The notes below the pieces were generated by a model. That model searched no databases, had not been told where the DNA came from, and was given only the letters and a program-made list of their open reading frames with translations. A stretch of 64,000 nucleotides of DNA. Source: Pseudarthrobacter sulfonivorans (GTDB lineage Bacteria > Actinomycetota > Actinomycetes > Actinomycetales > Micrococcaceae). Made by a program: the position numbers and the translations under genes. The stretch lies in NCBI RefSeq assembly GCF_014712225.1, contig NZ_JACXBW010000013.1, positions 87,989-151,988 of the forward strand, read 5' to 3'. How positions within the stretch are numbered: position 1 is the first letter of the stretch; each line of letters starts with the position of its first letter. Shown one piece after another: positions 49,232 through 57,084 of this stretch.

Positions 49232-49675
49232 ATGGAACTGTTGCTGGTCTCACAGCGCAGGTCCGAGTCTCTGGGGGTTCACGTGTTAGGTTCTTCAGTC
49301 GTTATGTTTGCGGGGTCCAGCGCTGGGCTGATCCTGCTCGCCTTCGGGCAGACCGTTGTGGTGGTCTGCGCGTGTTTTGACATGGTGCGGGCACTCTCGG
49401 TGCCAAGATCGCACCGACGGTACGTGGCCAGCACCGTCTTCCGGACGCTGGCCATCCCCTCGATCATCGCCACGGGCATGAGCGCGCTCATCGCCGCGCT
49501 GTCCTGGTCGTGGATGGACGTTTGTATGTCCACGTTCGTGATGGTGGCGATCATTTTCCGTCTCCACCACGACAAGGACGAGGACAGCTGGTGGAAGGGC
49601 AAGGGCAAAAAACTCGCCCGCTGGGCCCGCCGCCAGTTCAGTTCCGGGACCAGGGTGGCGCCGGCGATGGGTTAG
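49232..49675 (+). CDS. Small membrane protein of unknown function
   Basis: A 147-residue protein with about three hydrophobic segments: VLGSSVVMFAGSSAGLILLAF, TVFRTLAIPSIIATGMSALIAAL and WMDVCMSTFVMVAIIF. A basic cytoplasmic tail (KGKGKKLARWARRQF) ends it. The family is not recognised. The start is uncertain: ATG 49232 or the upstream in-frame GTG at 49205, neither with a strong ribosome binding site. It stands between the heat-shock and urea-uptake operons. Confidence 0.55.
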   Translation: MELLLVSQRRSESLGVHVLGSSVVMFAGSSAGLILLAFGQTVVVVCACFDMVRALSVPRSHRRYVASTVFRTLAIPSIIATGMSALIAALSWSWMDVCMSTFVMVAIIFRLHHDKDEDSWWKGKGKKLARWARRQFSSGTRVAPAMG

Positions 49676-49985
49676 CCCCTCCTATCGCCACAGGTCAGGG
49701 CCGTTTTCGGTAGTCCGACGAAATGTGTCCGGCCGGCCGGTGAAAGTTACGCAAGGCAGGTTTCCTGCAGGTTAACTTCTCCAGCCCGCTCTCCCGCGCT
49801 AACTCAAGCCTCTCCACCGGGTGCACTGAGCCCGGGAAGGATCGCGGCCTGTCCCGAAACGGCCCGGAAACCAATCACGCAGGCGCCGAAACAATTCGCT
49901 CCTAGATTCATCGCAAGGGGTCACTTCCAGGACCCCGGAGGCGAGCCGTTGCCTCAGGCAGCGGCGGAGTGAAAAGCAGGTACAC
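49676..49985. promoter_or_regulatory. urtA upstream region with a partial GlnR-like box
   Basis: This 310-bp gap has no gene. GTTTC (49760-49764), six bases and GTTAA (49771-49775) read as TTAAC-N6-GAAAC on the minus strand, half of the GlnR consensus (GTNAC-N6-GAAAC repeated). GCAGG-TTT-CCTGC (49756-49768) is a small dyad overlapping it. No convincing -35/-10 was found. Nitrogen control of urt is expected from the family. Confidence 0.45.
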
Positions 49986-51251
49986 ATGTGGGTTTCGGTC
50001 ACCAAACGCGCGTTCATTCCCTTGGCGGCGGCCGCCATGGCCACGGTCCTGGCCGGCTGCGGCAGCCAGATTGCGGATCCGGCATCCGCGGGCTCCACCG
50101 CGAGCAGCGGTACTACCTGTGTCAACACGTCGGGAAGCAGCATCAAAGTGGGCTTCATCAACTCGCTGTCGGGCACCATGGCCATCAGCGAGAGCACGGT
50201 GTTCGACTCCCTGACCCTGGCCGCCGAGGAGATCAATGCTTCCGGTGGTGTCCTGGGCAAGCAGCTCTCGGTCATCAGTGAGGACGGTGCCAGCGAACCG
50301 ACCAAGTTCGCGGAGCGTGCCGGGAAGCTGATCCAGCAGGACTGCACCGCCGCGGTATTCGGCGGCTGGACGTCGTCAAGCCGCAAGGCGATGCTCCCGG
50401 TGTTCGAGGCCAACGACGCACTGCTGTTCTATCCGGTGCAGTACGAGGGCCTGGAGTCGTCCAAGAACATCTTCTACACCGGCGCCACCACCAACCAGCA
50501 GATCATTCCAGCCCTGGACTATCTGGCCGAGCAGGGAACCAAGTCGCTTTTCCTTGTTGGCAGTGACTACGTCTTCCCACGGACAGCCAACAAGATCATC
50601 CAGGCCTATGCCGCGGCCAAGGGCATCGAAATCCGCGGGGAAGAGTACGCCCCGCTCGGCTCCACGGAATTCTCCACCATCGTCAACAAAGTCCGCGACT
50701 CCAAGGCAGATGCTGTCTTCAACACCCTCAACGGCGACAGCAACGTAGCCTTCTTCCGCCAGTACAAGAGCGTCGGACTGACCGCGGACACTATGCCCGT
50801 GGTCTCGGTTTCCATCGCCGAGGAGGAGGTCCCCGGCGTCGGCCTGGATAACGTGCACGGCCAGCTGACGGCCTGGGACTACTACCAGACCCTCGATACC
50901 CCGGCAAACAAGAAATTCGTCGCCGCGTTCAAGGCCAAGTTCGGCGCCGAGCGGGTCACCAGCGATCCCATGGAAGCTGCCTACACGTCGCTGTACCTGT
51001 GGAAAGCCATGGTGGAGAAGGCCGGGTCCTTTGAGGTGGACAAGGTGCAGGCCGCGGCTGGCGGAGTGACCTTCGAGGCGCCTGAAGGCCTGGTGACGGT
51101 GAACGGGGAGAACAACCACATCACCAAAACCCCCCGCATCGGCAAGATCAATGCAGATGGCCTGATCGACACAGTGTGGTCATCTCCTGCGGCGGTTAAA
51201 CCGGACCCGTTCCTGGCCACCTATGACTGGGCCAAGGACCTGGCCAAGTAA
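49986..51251 (+). CDS. urtA: Urea ABC transporter substrate-binding protein UrtA
   Basis: A 421-residue lipoprotein: basic N-terminus, hydrophobic RAFIPLAAAAMATVLAG and lipobox LAGC (Cys about 22). The binding-protein domain carries UrtA-specific GGWTSSSRKAMLPVFEANDA and LFYPVQYEGLESSKNIFYTG. It binds urea (and short amides) at the cell surface and is the first gene of urtABCDE. Confidence 0.95.
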   Translation: MWVSVTKRAFIPLAAAAMATVLAGCGSQIADPASAGSTASSGTTCVNTSGSSIKVGFINSLSGTMAISESTVFDSLTLAAEEINASGGVLGKQLSVISEDGASEPTKFAERAGKLIQQDCTAAVFGGWTSSSRKAMLPVFEANDALLFYPVQYEGLESSKNIFYTGATTNQQIIPALDYLAEQGTKSLFLVGSDYVFPRTANKIIQAYAAAKGIEIRGEEYAPLGSTEFSTIVNKVRDSKADAVFNTLNGDSNVAFFRQYKSVGLTADTMPVVSVSIAEEEVPGVGLDNVHGQLTAWDYYQTLDTPANKKFVAAFKAKFGAERVTSDPMEAAYTSLYLWKAMVEKAGSFEVDKVQAAAGGVTFEAPEGLVTVNGENNHITKTPRIGKINADGLIDTVWSSPAAVKPDPFLATYDWAKDLAK

Positions 51252-51288
51252 CGGCCGCGACAACATCATCGAGGAAAGGCCTGCCGGA

Positions 51289-52173
51289 ATGGAACTCCTG
51301 ATAGGGCAGATGTTCGCCGGACTCAGCCTCGGCTCCGTCCTGCTCCTGGCAGCACTGGGTCTGTCGTTGACGTTCGGCCAGATGGGGGTCATCAACATGG
51401 CCCACGGCGAGTTCATGATGGCCGGCGCCTACACGGCGTTCGTGGTCCAGCAAACCATCTCCGACGCCGGCGTATCACTGCTGGTTTCCATTCCCGCGGG
51501 CTTCCTGGTGGGAGGTGTCCTGGGGCTGGTGCTCGAGGCGGTGCTGTTGCGCCGCATGTACCACCGGCCCCTGGACACCCTCCTGGTCACGTTCGGGGTG
51601 GCGCTCATCCTGCAGCAGGCCGCGCGTGACATTTTCGGCGCACCCAGCGTCGATGTCCGTGCGCCGGGATGGCTGCAGGGAAACATTGAGTTGCTGGGCG
51701 CTCCGATTCCGCTGACCCGGCTCTTCATCCTGGGGCTCTCGCTGCTGTGCCTTGCCGGCCTGGTCCTGCTTCTGAAGGCCACACCGCTCGGGCGCCGTAT
51801 CCGGGCGGTTGTCCTGAACCGGGATCTTGCGGAAACGAGCGGGGTGTCTACGCGGCGCAGTGACCAGCTGACGTTCTTCATTGGTTCGGGCCTGGCGGGC
51901 ATTGCCGGCGTCGCAGTTACCCTGATTGGTTCCACAAGCCCTTACCTGGGCACCAACTACATTGTGGATGCCTTCCTGGTGGTGGTGGCCGGGGGCATCG
52001 GCCAGATCAAGGGCGCCGTCATCGCCGCATTTGCCCTGGGCGTGCTTCAGTCCGTCTTTGAATACTCGACGACGGCCAGCATCGGCAAGGTCCTGATCCT
52101 GATCGTAATCGTGATGTTCCTCCAGCTCAGGCCGCAGGGCATCTTCAGCCTCAAGACAAGGAGCCTGGCATGA
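51289..52173 (+). CDS. urtB: Urea ABC transporter permease UrtB
   Basis: A 294-residue LivH-type permease with about eight helices: GLSLTFGQMGVINMAHGEFMMAGAY is the family signature, as is the C-terminal VVVAGGIGQIKGAVIAAFALGVLQS. ATG at 51289 gives the usual N-terminus (upstream in-frame codons belong to the gap). It overlaps urtC by 4 bases. Confidence 0.95.
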   Translation: MELLIGQMFAGLSLGSVLLLAALGLSLTFGQMGVINMAHGEFMMAGAYTAFVVQQTISDAGVSLLVSIPAGFLVGGVLGLVLEAVLLRRMYHRPLDTLLVTFGVALILQQAARDIFGAPSVDVRAPGWLQGNIELLGAPIPLTRLFILGLSLLCLAGLVLLLKATPLGRRIRAVVLNRDLAETSGVSTRRSDQLTFFIGSGLAGIAGVAVTLIGSTSPYLGTNYIVDAFLVVVAGGIGQIKGAVIAAFALGVLQSVFEYSTTASIGKVLILIVIVMFLQLRPQGIFSLKTRSLA

Positions 52174-53420
52174 GAAACCTGTTGCGCGGGCGGTTGGGAA
52201 CCGCCGCCGGGTTCACCCTTGGCGCGGTCCTGCTCCTGGGAGTCGCGCCCGCGGTTCTTCCGGCCTTCAGCCTGGGCCTGCTCGGAAAGTTCCTCTGCTT
52301 TGCCATCGTGGCAGTCGGCATCGGCCTGGCCTGGGGACGCGGCGGCATGCTGACCCTGGGCCAAGGGGTGTTCTTCGGGCTTGGCGCCTACATCATGGCC
52401 ATGCACATGAAACTGGCCGACGCGTCGCTCTTTGGCGGCACCGGCGTCCCGGACTTCATGTCCCTTTACGGCAGCGGAGAGGTGCCCGGGTGGTGGGAAC
52501 CGTTCCGGAGCCCTGCGCTGACGCTCCTGGCTGTGGTCCTGGTTCCGGGGCTGGTGGCTTTGGTCCTCGGTTTGGCCATTTTCAAGCGCCGTGTCAAAGG
52601 TGCCTATTTTGCGATCCTCAGCCAGGCCCTGGCGGCTGCCTTCGCCGTGTTCCTGATCGGGCAGCAGGCCACGACCGGCGGCTCCAACGGGCTCAACGGG
52701 TTCCGGTCCTTCTTCGGCTTTGACCTGAAGGATCCCAGCAACAAGCTCATGCTGTACATGATCGCGGCGGTGGTCCTCCTGCTGGCGCTCGCCATTGCCA
52801 GGCAGCTGATGCACAGCCGCCTGGGCGAGCTGCTGGTGGCGGTCCGGGACCAGGAGGAGCGCGTCCGGTTCCTTGGCTACGATCCGGCGACCGTCAAGAC
52901 CGTCATCTACGTGATTGCAGCTGTCCTGGCAGGCATCGCGGGGGCGCTGTTCGTCCCGCTCGTCGGAATCATCTCACCGGCGGATGTGGGAGTCATCCCC
53001 TCCATCGCCTTCCTGATCGGCGTCGCCATCGGCGGCCGCGCAACCCTCCTGGGGCCGGTCCTCGGGGCTGTGGGCGTCGCAGCAGCCCAGTCCAGCCTGG
53101 CCTCCACTTTCCCGTCGTTCTGGGTGTACTTCCAGGGGCTGCTGTTTGTCCTGGTCATCGGGTTCATGCCCGGTGGGCTTGCCTCTTTGCCTGCCGCGGT
53201 GGGCAGGTGGCGCCGGACCCCGGCCAGCGCGTCAACGCCGGACGCGGCGCCGCCTTCATCAACACGGCCCGCTGCGCCGGACCTCCCAGCGCCTGATCCG
53301 GAAGCGCCAGATCCCGCGGCGCCGCATCCGGAAGCGCCGGATCCGGAAGCGCCAGATCCCGCGGCGCCGCATCCGGAAGCGCCAGCGAAAGCCACCAGAC
53401 CTGAGGAGGTCAGCAGATGA
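52170..53420 (+). CDS. urtC: Urea ABC transporter permease UrtC with repetitive Pro/Ala tail
   Basis: A 416-residue LivM-type permease. Residues about 1-350 hold ten or so helices with GLAWGRGGMLTLGQGVFFGLGAYIMAMHMK and VRDQEERVRFLGYDPATVKT. Residues about 360-416 are a tail of DPEAPDPAAPHPEAP repeats not needed for transport in other UrtC proteins. It overlaps both neighbours by 4 bases. Confidence 0.94.
   Translation: MRNLLRGRLGTAAGFTLGAVLLLGVAPAVLPAFSLGLLGKFLCFAIVAVGIGLAWGRGGMLTLGQGVFFGLGAYIMAMHMKLADASLFGGTGVPDFMSLYGSGEVPGWWEPFRSPALTLLAVVLVPGLVALVLGLAIFKRRVKGAYFAILSQALAAAFAVFLIGQQATTGGSNGLNGFRSFFGFDLKDPSNKLMLYMIAAVVLLLALAIARQLMHSRLGELLVAVRDQEERVRFLGYDPATVKTVIYVIAAVLAGIAGALFVPLVGIISPADVGVIPSIAFLIGVAIGGRATLLGPVLGAVGVAAAQSSLASTFPSFWVYFQGLLFVLVIGFMPGGLASLPAAVGRWRRTPASASTPDAAPPSSTRPAAPDLPAPDPEAPDPAAPHPEAPDPEAPDPAAPHPEAPAKATRPEEVSR
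53295..53384 (+). repeat. Two 45-bp tandem repeats inside the urtC tail
   Basis: 53295-53339 and 53340-53384 differ by only a final base and encode DPEAPDPAAPHPEAP twice. Sub-repeats of GATCCGGAAGCGCC occur within. In-frame expansion and contraction by slippage is likely between strains. Confidence 0.9.
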
Positions 53421-54220
53421 CTACGCCCACACTGCTCCCTGACGGGGAGCCCCGGGCCGGGGGGCTGCGCCACGGCAGGCCCAAGTACCTTGAAGTCCGC
53501 GACCTTTCGGTGTCCTTTGACGGGTTCCTCGCCGTGGACAAGGTCAATCTTGATGTGATCCAGGGCGACCTGCGGTTCCTGATCGGTCCCAACGGTGCCG
53601 GGAAGACAACCGTGATCGACGCCATCACCGGCCTGGTCCCGGCCACCGGATCGGTGAACCATACAGGCACAGAGATCCTCGGCCGCAAAGTGCACCAAAT
53701 CGCCCGGCTCGGTGTGGGGCGCACCTTCCAGACCGCAAGCGTGTTTGAGGACCTCTCCGTTCTCCAGAACCTCGACATCGCTGCGGGTTCGGGCCGCGGA
53801 CCGCTTCAGATGCTCCGACGCCGGAAGGCCGTGGAGCCGGCGGTGGAGGAAGCCCTGGAAATCATCGGACTGGAAGGCGCCGCTGACAAAAAGGCCGGGA
53901 TCCTCGCGCACGGACAAAAGCAATGGCTGGAGATCGGCATGCTCCTGGTGCAGAACTCAGACCTGCTGCTTCTGGACGAACCAATCGCGGGGATGAGCCA
54001 GGATGAGCGCGCCGAAACAGGCGCACTGCTCCACCGCATCGCGGCCAGCCGGATCACGCTGGTGATTGAGCACGACATGGACTTCGTCCGGGAGTTCGCC
54101 ACGTCAGTCTCAGTCCTTGCTGCCGGCAAGGTCCTCAGCGAGGGAAGCGTAGCGCAGGTGCAGGCAGATCCGAGGGTGCAGGAAGTCTACCTGGGGACCT
54201 CGAAAACGGGAGGCCACTGA
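53417..54220 (+). CDS. urtD: Urea ABC transporter ATP-binding protein UrtD
   Basis: A 267-residue LivG-type ATPase: Walker A GPNGAGKTT, LGVGRTFQTASVFEDLSVLQNLD, and signature region LAHGQKQWLEIGMLLVQNSDLLLLDEPIAGM. The LAHGQKQWLEIGM pattern is UrtD-like. It overlaps urtC by 4 bases; urtE starts on its last base. Confidence 0.95.
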   Translation: MTTPTLLPDGEPRAGGLRHGRPKYLEVRDLSVSFDGFLAVDKVNLDVIQGDLRFLIGPNGAGKTTVIDAITGLVPATGSVNHTGTEILGRKVHQIARLGVGRTFQTASVFEDLSVLQNLDIAAGSGRGPLQMLRRRKAVEPAVEEALEIIGLEGAADKKAGILAHGQKQWLEIGMLLVQNSDLLLLDEPIAGMSQDERAETGALLHRIAASRITLVIEHDMDFVREFATSVSVLAAGKVLSEGSVAQVQADPRVQEVYLGTSKTGGH

Positions 54221-54912
54221 TGCTGGAAATCGAAGAGCTGCAGACCGGCTACGGCCGTACGCAGGTGATCTCCGGGGTGAGCGTGACCGTCCCCGACGGT
54301 GCCGTTGTTTCTGTCCTGGGGCACAACGGCGCTGGCAAGACGACGCTGCTGCGCGCCGTCGTCGGGCTGCTCAAACCCACGGCGGGACGCATCACACTCG
54401 ACGGGGATGACATCTCGGCGCTCCGCCCGCACCAGCGGGTGGCGCGGGGCATGGCCTATGTGCCGCAGGGCCAGCAGTCATTCGGGCAGCTTTCCGTTAT
54501 GGAGAACCTGCAGCTCGTGGCAGACGGGCGGAGGAGCGGCACTGAACGCGTGGGCGAGGCCCTCGATATGTTTCCCGCGCTCCGGCCGCTGCTGGCCAGG
54601 AGGGCGGGGCTGCTTTCTGGCGGCCAGAGGCAGCAGCTGGCCATTGCCCGGGCCTTGATCACCGACCCGCGGCTGCTGATCCTGGACGAACCAACCGAAG
54701 GGATCCAGCCCAACATTGTGGCCGAGATCGAAGAGACCATCGTCAAGCTGTCCCAACGCAACGGCATGAGCATCCTGCTGGTGGAGCAGCACATCGGGTT
54801 CGCCCTGCACGCTGCGGACAGTTACTACGTCCTCTCGGCTGGAAGGGTATCCTCCTCGGGAGCGGGCGGCGCCGGATCGGCCGCCAGCGTGCGGCAGGCG
54901 ATGCTCATCTGA
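54220..54912 (+). CDS. urtE: Urea ABC transporter ATP-binding protein UrtE
   Basis: A 230-residue LivF-type ATPase: GHNGAGKTTLLRAVVGLLKP, AYVPQGQQSFGQLSVMENL, LSGGQRQQLAIARALITDPRLLILDEPTEGIQPNIV. The 'PTEGIQP' phrase is typical of UrtE. It is the last gene of the importer; no urease genes occur in the window. Confidence 0.95.
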   Translation: MLEIEELQTGYGRTQVISGVSVTVPDGAVVSVLGHNGAGKTTLLRAVVGLLKPTAGRITLDGDDISALRPHQRVARGMAYVPQGQQSFGQLSVMENLQLVADGRRSGTERVGEALDMFPALRPLLARRAGLLSGGQRQQLAIARALITDPRLLILDEPTEGIQPNIVAEIEETIVKLSQRNGMSILLVEQHIGFALHAADSYYVLSAGRVSSSGAGGAGSAASVRQAMLI

Positions 54913-54969
54913 CGACTCAACCGCCGGGGGCTGCGTCCCACGGTGAGGTGTCCCAAGCGCTCCTCATGA

Positions 54970-55033
54970 GTACGGAATTGTACGCAAAGCTGTGGCCCTG
55001 AAATCACGAGCCGTCGAGCGTACTATCGAGTAC
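54970..55033. promoter_or_regulatory. Paired GTAC-N6-GTAC sites upstream of the flavin monooxygenase
   Basis: GTAC-GGAATT-GTAC (54970-54983) and GTAC-TATCGA-GTAC (55020-55033) have identical architecture 50 bases apart. Flanking bases make the two sites inverted copies of each other (GAGTAC...GTACGC versus GCGTAC...GAGTAC). The second lies 27 bases before the start, and no regulator gene is adjacent. Confidence 0.65.
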
Positions 55034-55060
55034 ATTCACACAACGAAGTGAGGAAAGCCC

Positions 55061-56953
55061 GTGCAGTTCCATCACCACGGTTACGTATCAGGGGACCCGC
55101 GCATCAAGCCCGCCGCCGGCGTCGGCCTCGACCGCCCGGCCGGGCTCCCCGGCCAGGTTGACGTGCTCATCGTGGGCACCGGCCCCGCGGGCATGCTTGC
55201 CGCGGCCCAGCTTTCCCAGTTTCCCGGCATCACCACCCGCATTGTGGAGCGCCGTGCAGGAAGACTCGTCATCGGCCAGGCAGACGGCATCCAAGCCCGC
55301 AGTGTGGAGACCTTCCAGGCCTTTGGTTTCGCCGAACGGATCATCGCCGAGGCCTACCGGATCACCGAAATGGCGTTCTGGAAGCCGGACCCTGCCGATC
55401 ATTCCCGGATCGTCCGCGCCGCCCGGGCCGTTGATGATGAGATGGGCATCAGTGAGTTTCCGCACCTGATCGTCAACCAGGCCCGCGTGCTGGACTACTT
55501 CGCCGAATACATGGCCGATGCTCCCACGAGGATGAAACCGGATTACGGGTACGAGTTCCGCGGCCTGGAAGTCGGCGAAGGAGAGCACCCCGTTACCGTG
55601 ACCCTCGCCCGCACGGCAGGTCCAGACGAGGGCCAGGAGCGCATTGTGCGGGCGAAATACGTTGTCGGTGCGGACGGCGCGCGCAGCAAGGTGCGGGATT
55701 CGATCGGCTGCACCATGGCCGGGGACCAGGCCCATCACGCGTGGGGCGTCATGGATATCCTCGCCGTTACGGACTTCCCCGATATCCGGACGAAATGCGC
55801 CATCCAGTCCGGCTCGGGCGGCAGTATCCTGCTGATCCCGCGCGAAGGCGGCCACCTCTTCCGCATGTACGTGGACCTCGGCGAGGTGGGCCCGGATAAC
55901 AAGGGTGCCGTGCGGAGCACCACGATCGAGGAGATCATCGGCCACGCAAACGCCATCCTGCACCCCTACTCGCTTGATGTCCGGAACGTCGCCTGGCACA
56001 GCGTGTACGAGGTTGCCCACCGCCTCACGGACAGGTTCGACGACGTGCTGCCGGAGGAGCGTGCCACCCGCACGCCGCGGGTTTTTATCACGGGCGACGC
56101 CTGCCACACGCACAGTGCCAAGGCCGGCCAGGGCATGAACGTCTCGCTGCAGGACGGTTTCAACCTCGGCTGGAAGCTCGGCCATGTCCTCGAGGGCCGC
56201 AGCCCCGCCAGCCTGCTGGCTACGTATTCGGCCGAGCGCCAGGTGGTGGCGAAGAATCTCATCGACTTCGACAAAGTGTGGTCCACCATGATGGCCAAGA
56301 AACCGGAGGAGTTTGAGAGCCCCTCCGAACTCGAGGACTTCTATGTGCGCACCGCCGAGTTTCCAGCCGGATTCATGACCGAGTACGCGCCGTCCATACT
56401 CACCGCCGAACCTGCACATCAGGATCTGGCCGCGGGCTTCCCGATCGGCAAGCGCTTCAAGTCGGCGCCCGTGGTGAGGGTGTGCGACGCCAACCCCATT
56501 CACCTCGGCCACCACGCCACAGCTGACGGCCGCTGGCGCATCTACGTCTTCGCGGATGCGGCCGCCGCAGGCTCCCCAGCACCCGCCACGGACCTGGCCG
56601 AGTGGCTCGCGAACTCAGCCGAATCGCCGCTCGCTGCAACGCCGTCGGGAGCTGATCCTGACGCGTGGTTCGACGTCAAGGTCGTCTACCAGCAGGACCA
56701 CACCGCAGTGGAAATAGGCGCCGTGCCGGCGGTGTTCAAGCCGCCCGTTGGGCCGTTCAAGCTGACCGACTACGAGAAGGTCTATGCCACCGATGCCAAG
56801 ACTGACATCTTCGATCTCCGGGGCCTTCACCGCGACGGCGTGGTGGTGGTCGTACGGCCGGACCAGTACGTGGCAAACGTGCTGCCCCTGACCGCGACGG
56901 CGGAACTTGCAGCCTTCTTCGCACCGCTCCTGCCCGACCGGAAGCCCTCCTGA
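55061..56953 (+). CDS. FAD-dependent aromatic hydroxylase, 3-hydroxybenzoate 4-monooxygenase/phenol 2-monooxygenase-like
   Basis: A 630-residue class A flavoprotein monooxygenase: Rossmann VLIVGTGPAGMLAA (GTGPAG 39-44), VVGADGARSKVRDSIG, and FAD ribityl motif VFITGDACHTHSAKAGQGMNVSLQDGFNLGWKL. The C-terminal thioredoxin-like domain (about 460-625) is that of phenol hydroxylases. Overall length and DGIQARSVETFQAFGF resemble MobA-type 3-hydroxybenzoate 4-hydroxylase, which makes protocatechuate using NADPH and O2. GTG start with GAGGAAAG upstream. No ring-cleavage genes are adjacent, so the substrate is not certain. Confidence 0.85.
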   Translation: MQFHHHGYVSGDPRIKPAAGVGLDRPAGLPGQVDVLIVGTGPAGMLAAAQLSQFPGITTRIVERRAGRLVIGQADGIQARSVETFQAFGFAERIIAEAYRITEMAFWKPDPADHSRIVRAARAVDDEMGISEFPHLIVNQARVLDYFAEYMADAPTRMKPDYGYEFRGLEVGEGEHPVTVTLARTAGPDEGQERIVRAKYVVGADGARSKVRDSIGCTMAGDQAHHAWGVMDILAVTDFPDIRTKCAIQSGSGGSILLIPREGGHLFRMYVDLGEVGPDNKGAVRSTTIEEIIGHANAILHPYSLDVRNVAWHSVYEVAHRLTDRFDDVLPEERATRTPRVFITGDACHTHSAKAGQGMNVSLQDGFNLGWKLGHVLEGRSPASLLATYSAERQVVAKNLIDFDKVWSTMMAKKPEEFESPSELEDFYVRTAEFPAGFMTEYAPSILTAEPAHQDLAAGFPIGKRFKSAPVVRVCDANPIHLGHHATADGRWRIYVFADAAAAGSPAPATDLAEWLANSAESPLAATPSGADPDAWFDVKVVYQQDHTAVEIGAVPAVFKPPVGPFKLTDYEKVYATDAKTDIFDLRGLHRDGVVVVVRPDQYVANVLPLTATAELAAFFAPLLPDRKPS

Positions 56954-57084
56954 CCTACCGGAAACCGGCGTAAGAGCCGGGTCGAAAAGAGCCCCAGTCC
57001 CCCTGAAATCGGACGCCTGACCCCGCCATCTGCGGTACCTCTGACCGGGCCCCATTTTGGTCCGGTGTACTAGCATGAGATTCC

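Noticed and set aside
55061..56953. An aromatic-degradation gene cluster
   Set aside because: Only the hydroxylase is present; its neighbours are urea uptake and a BCCT carrier, with no dioxygenase or regulator.
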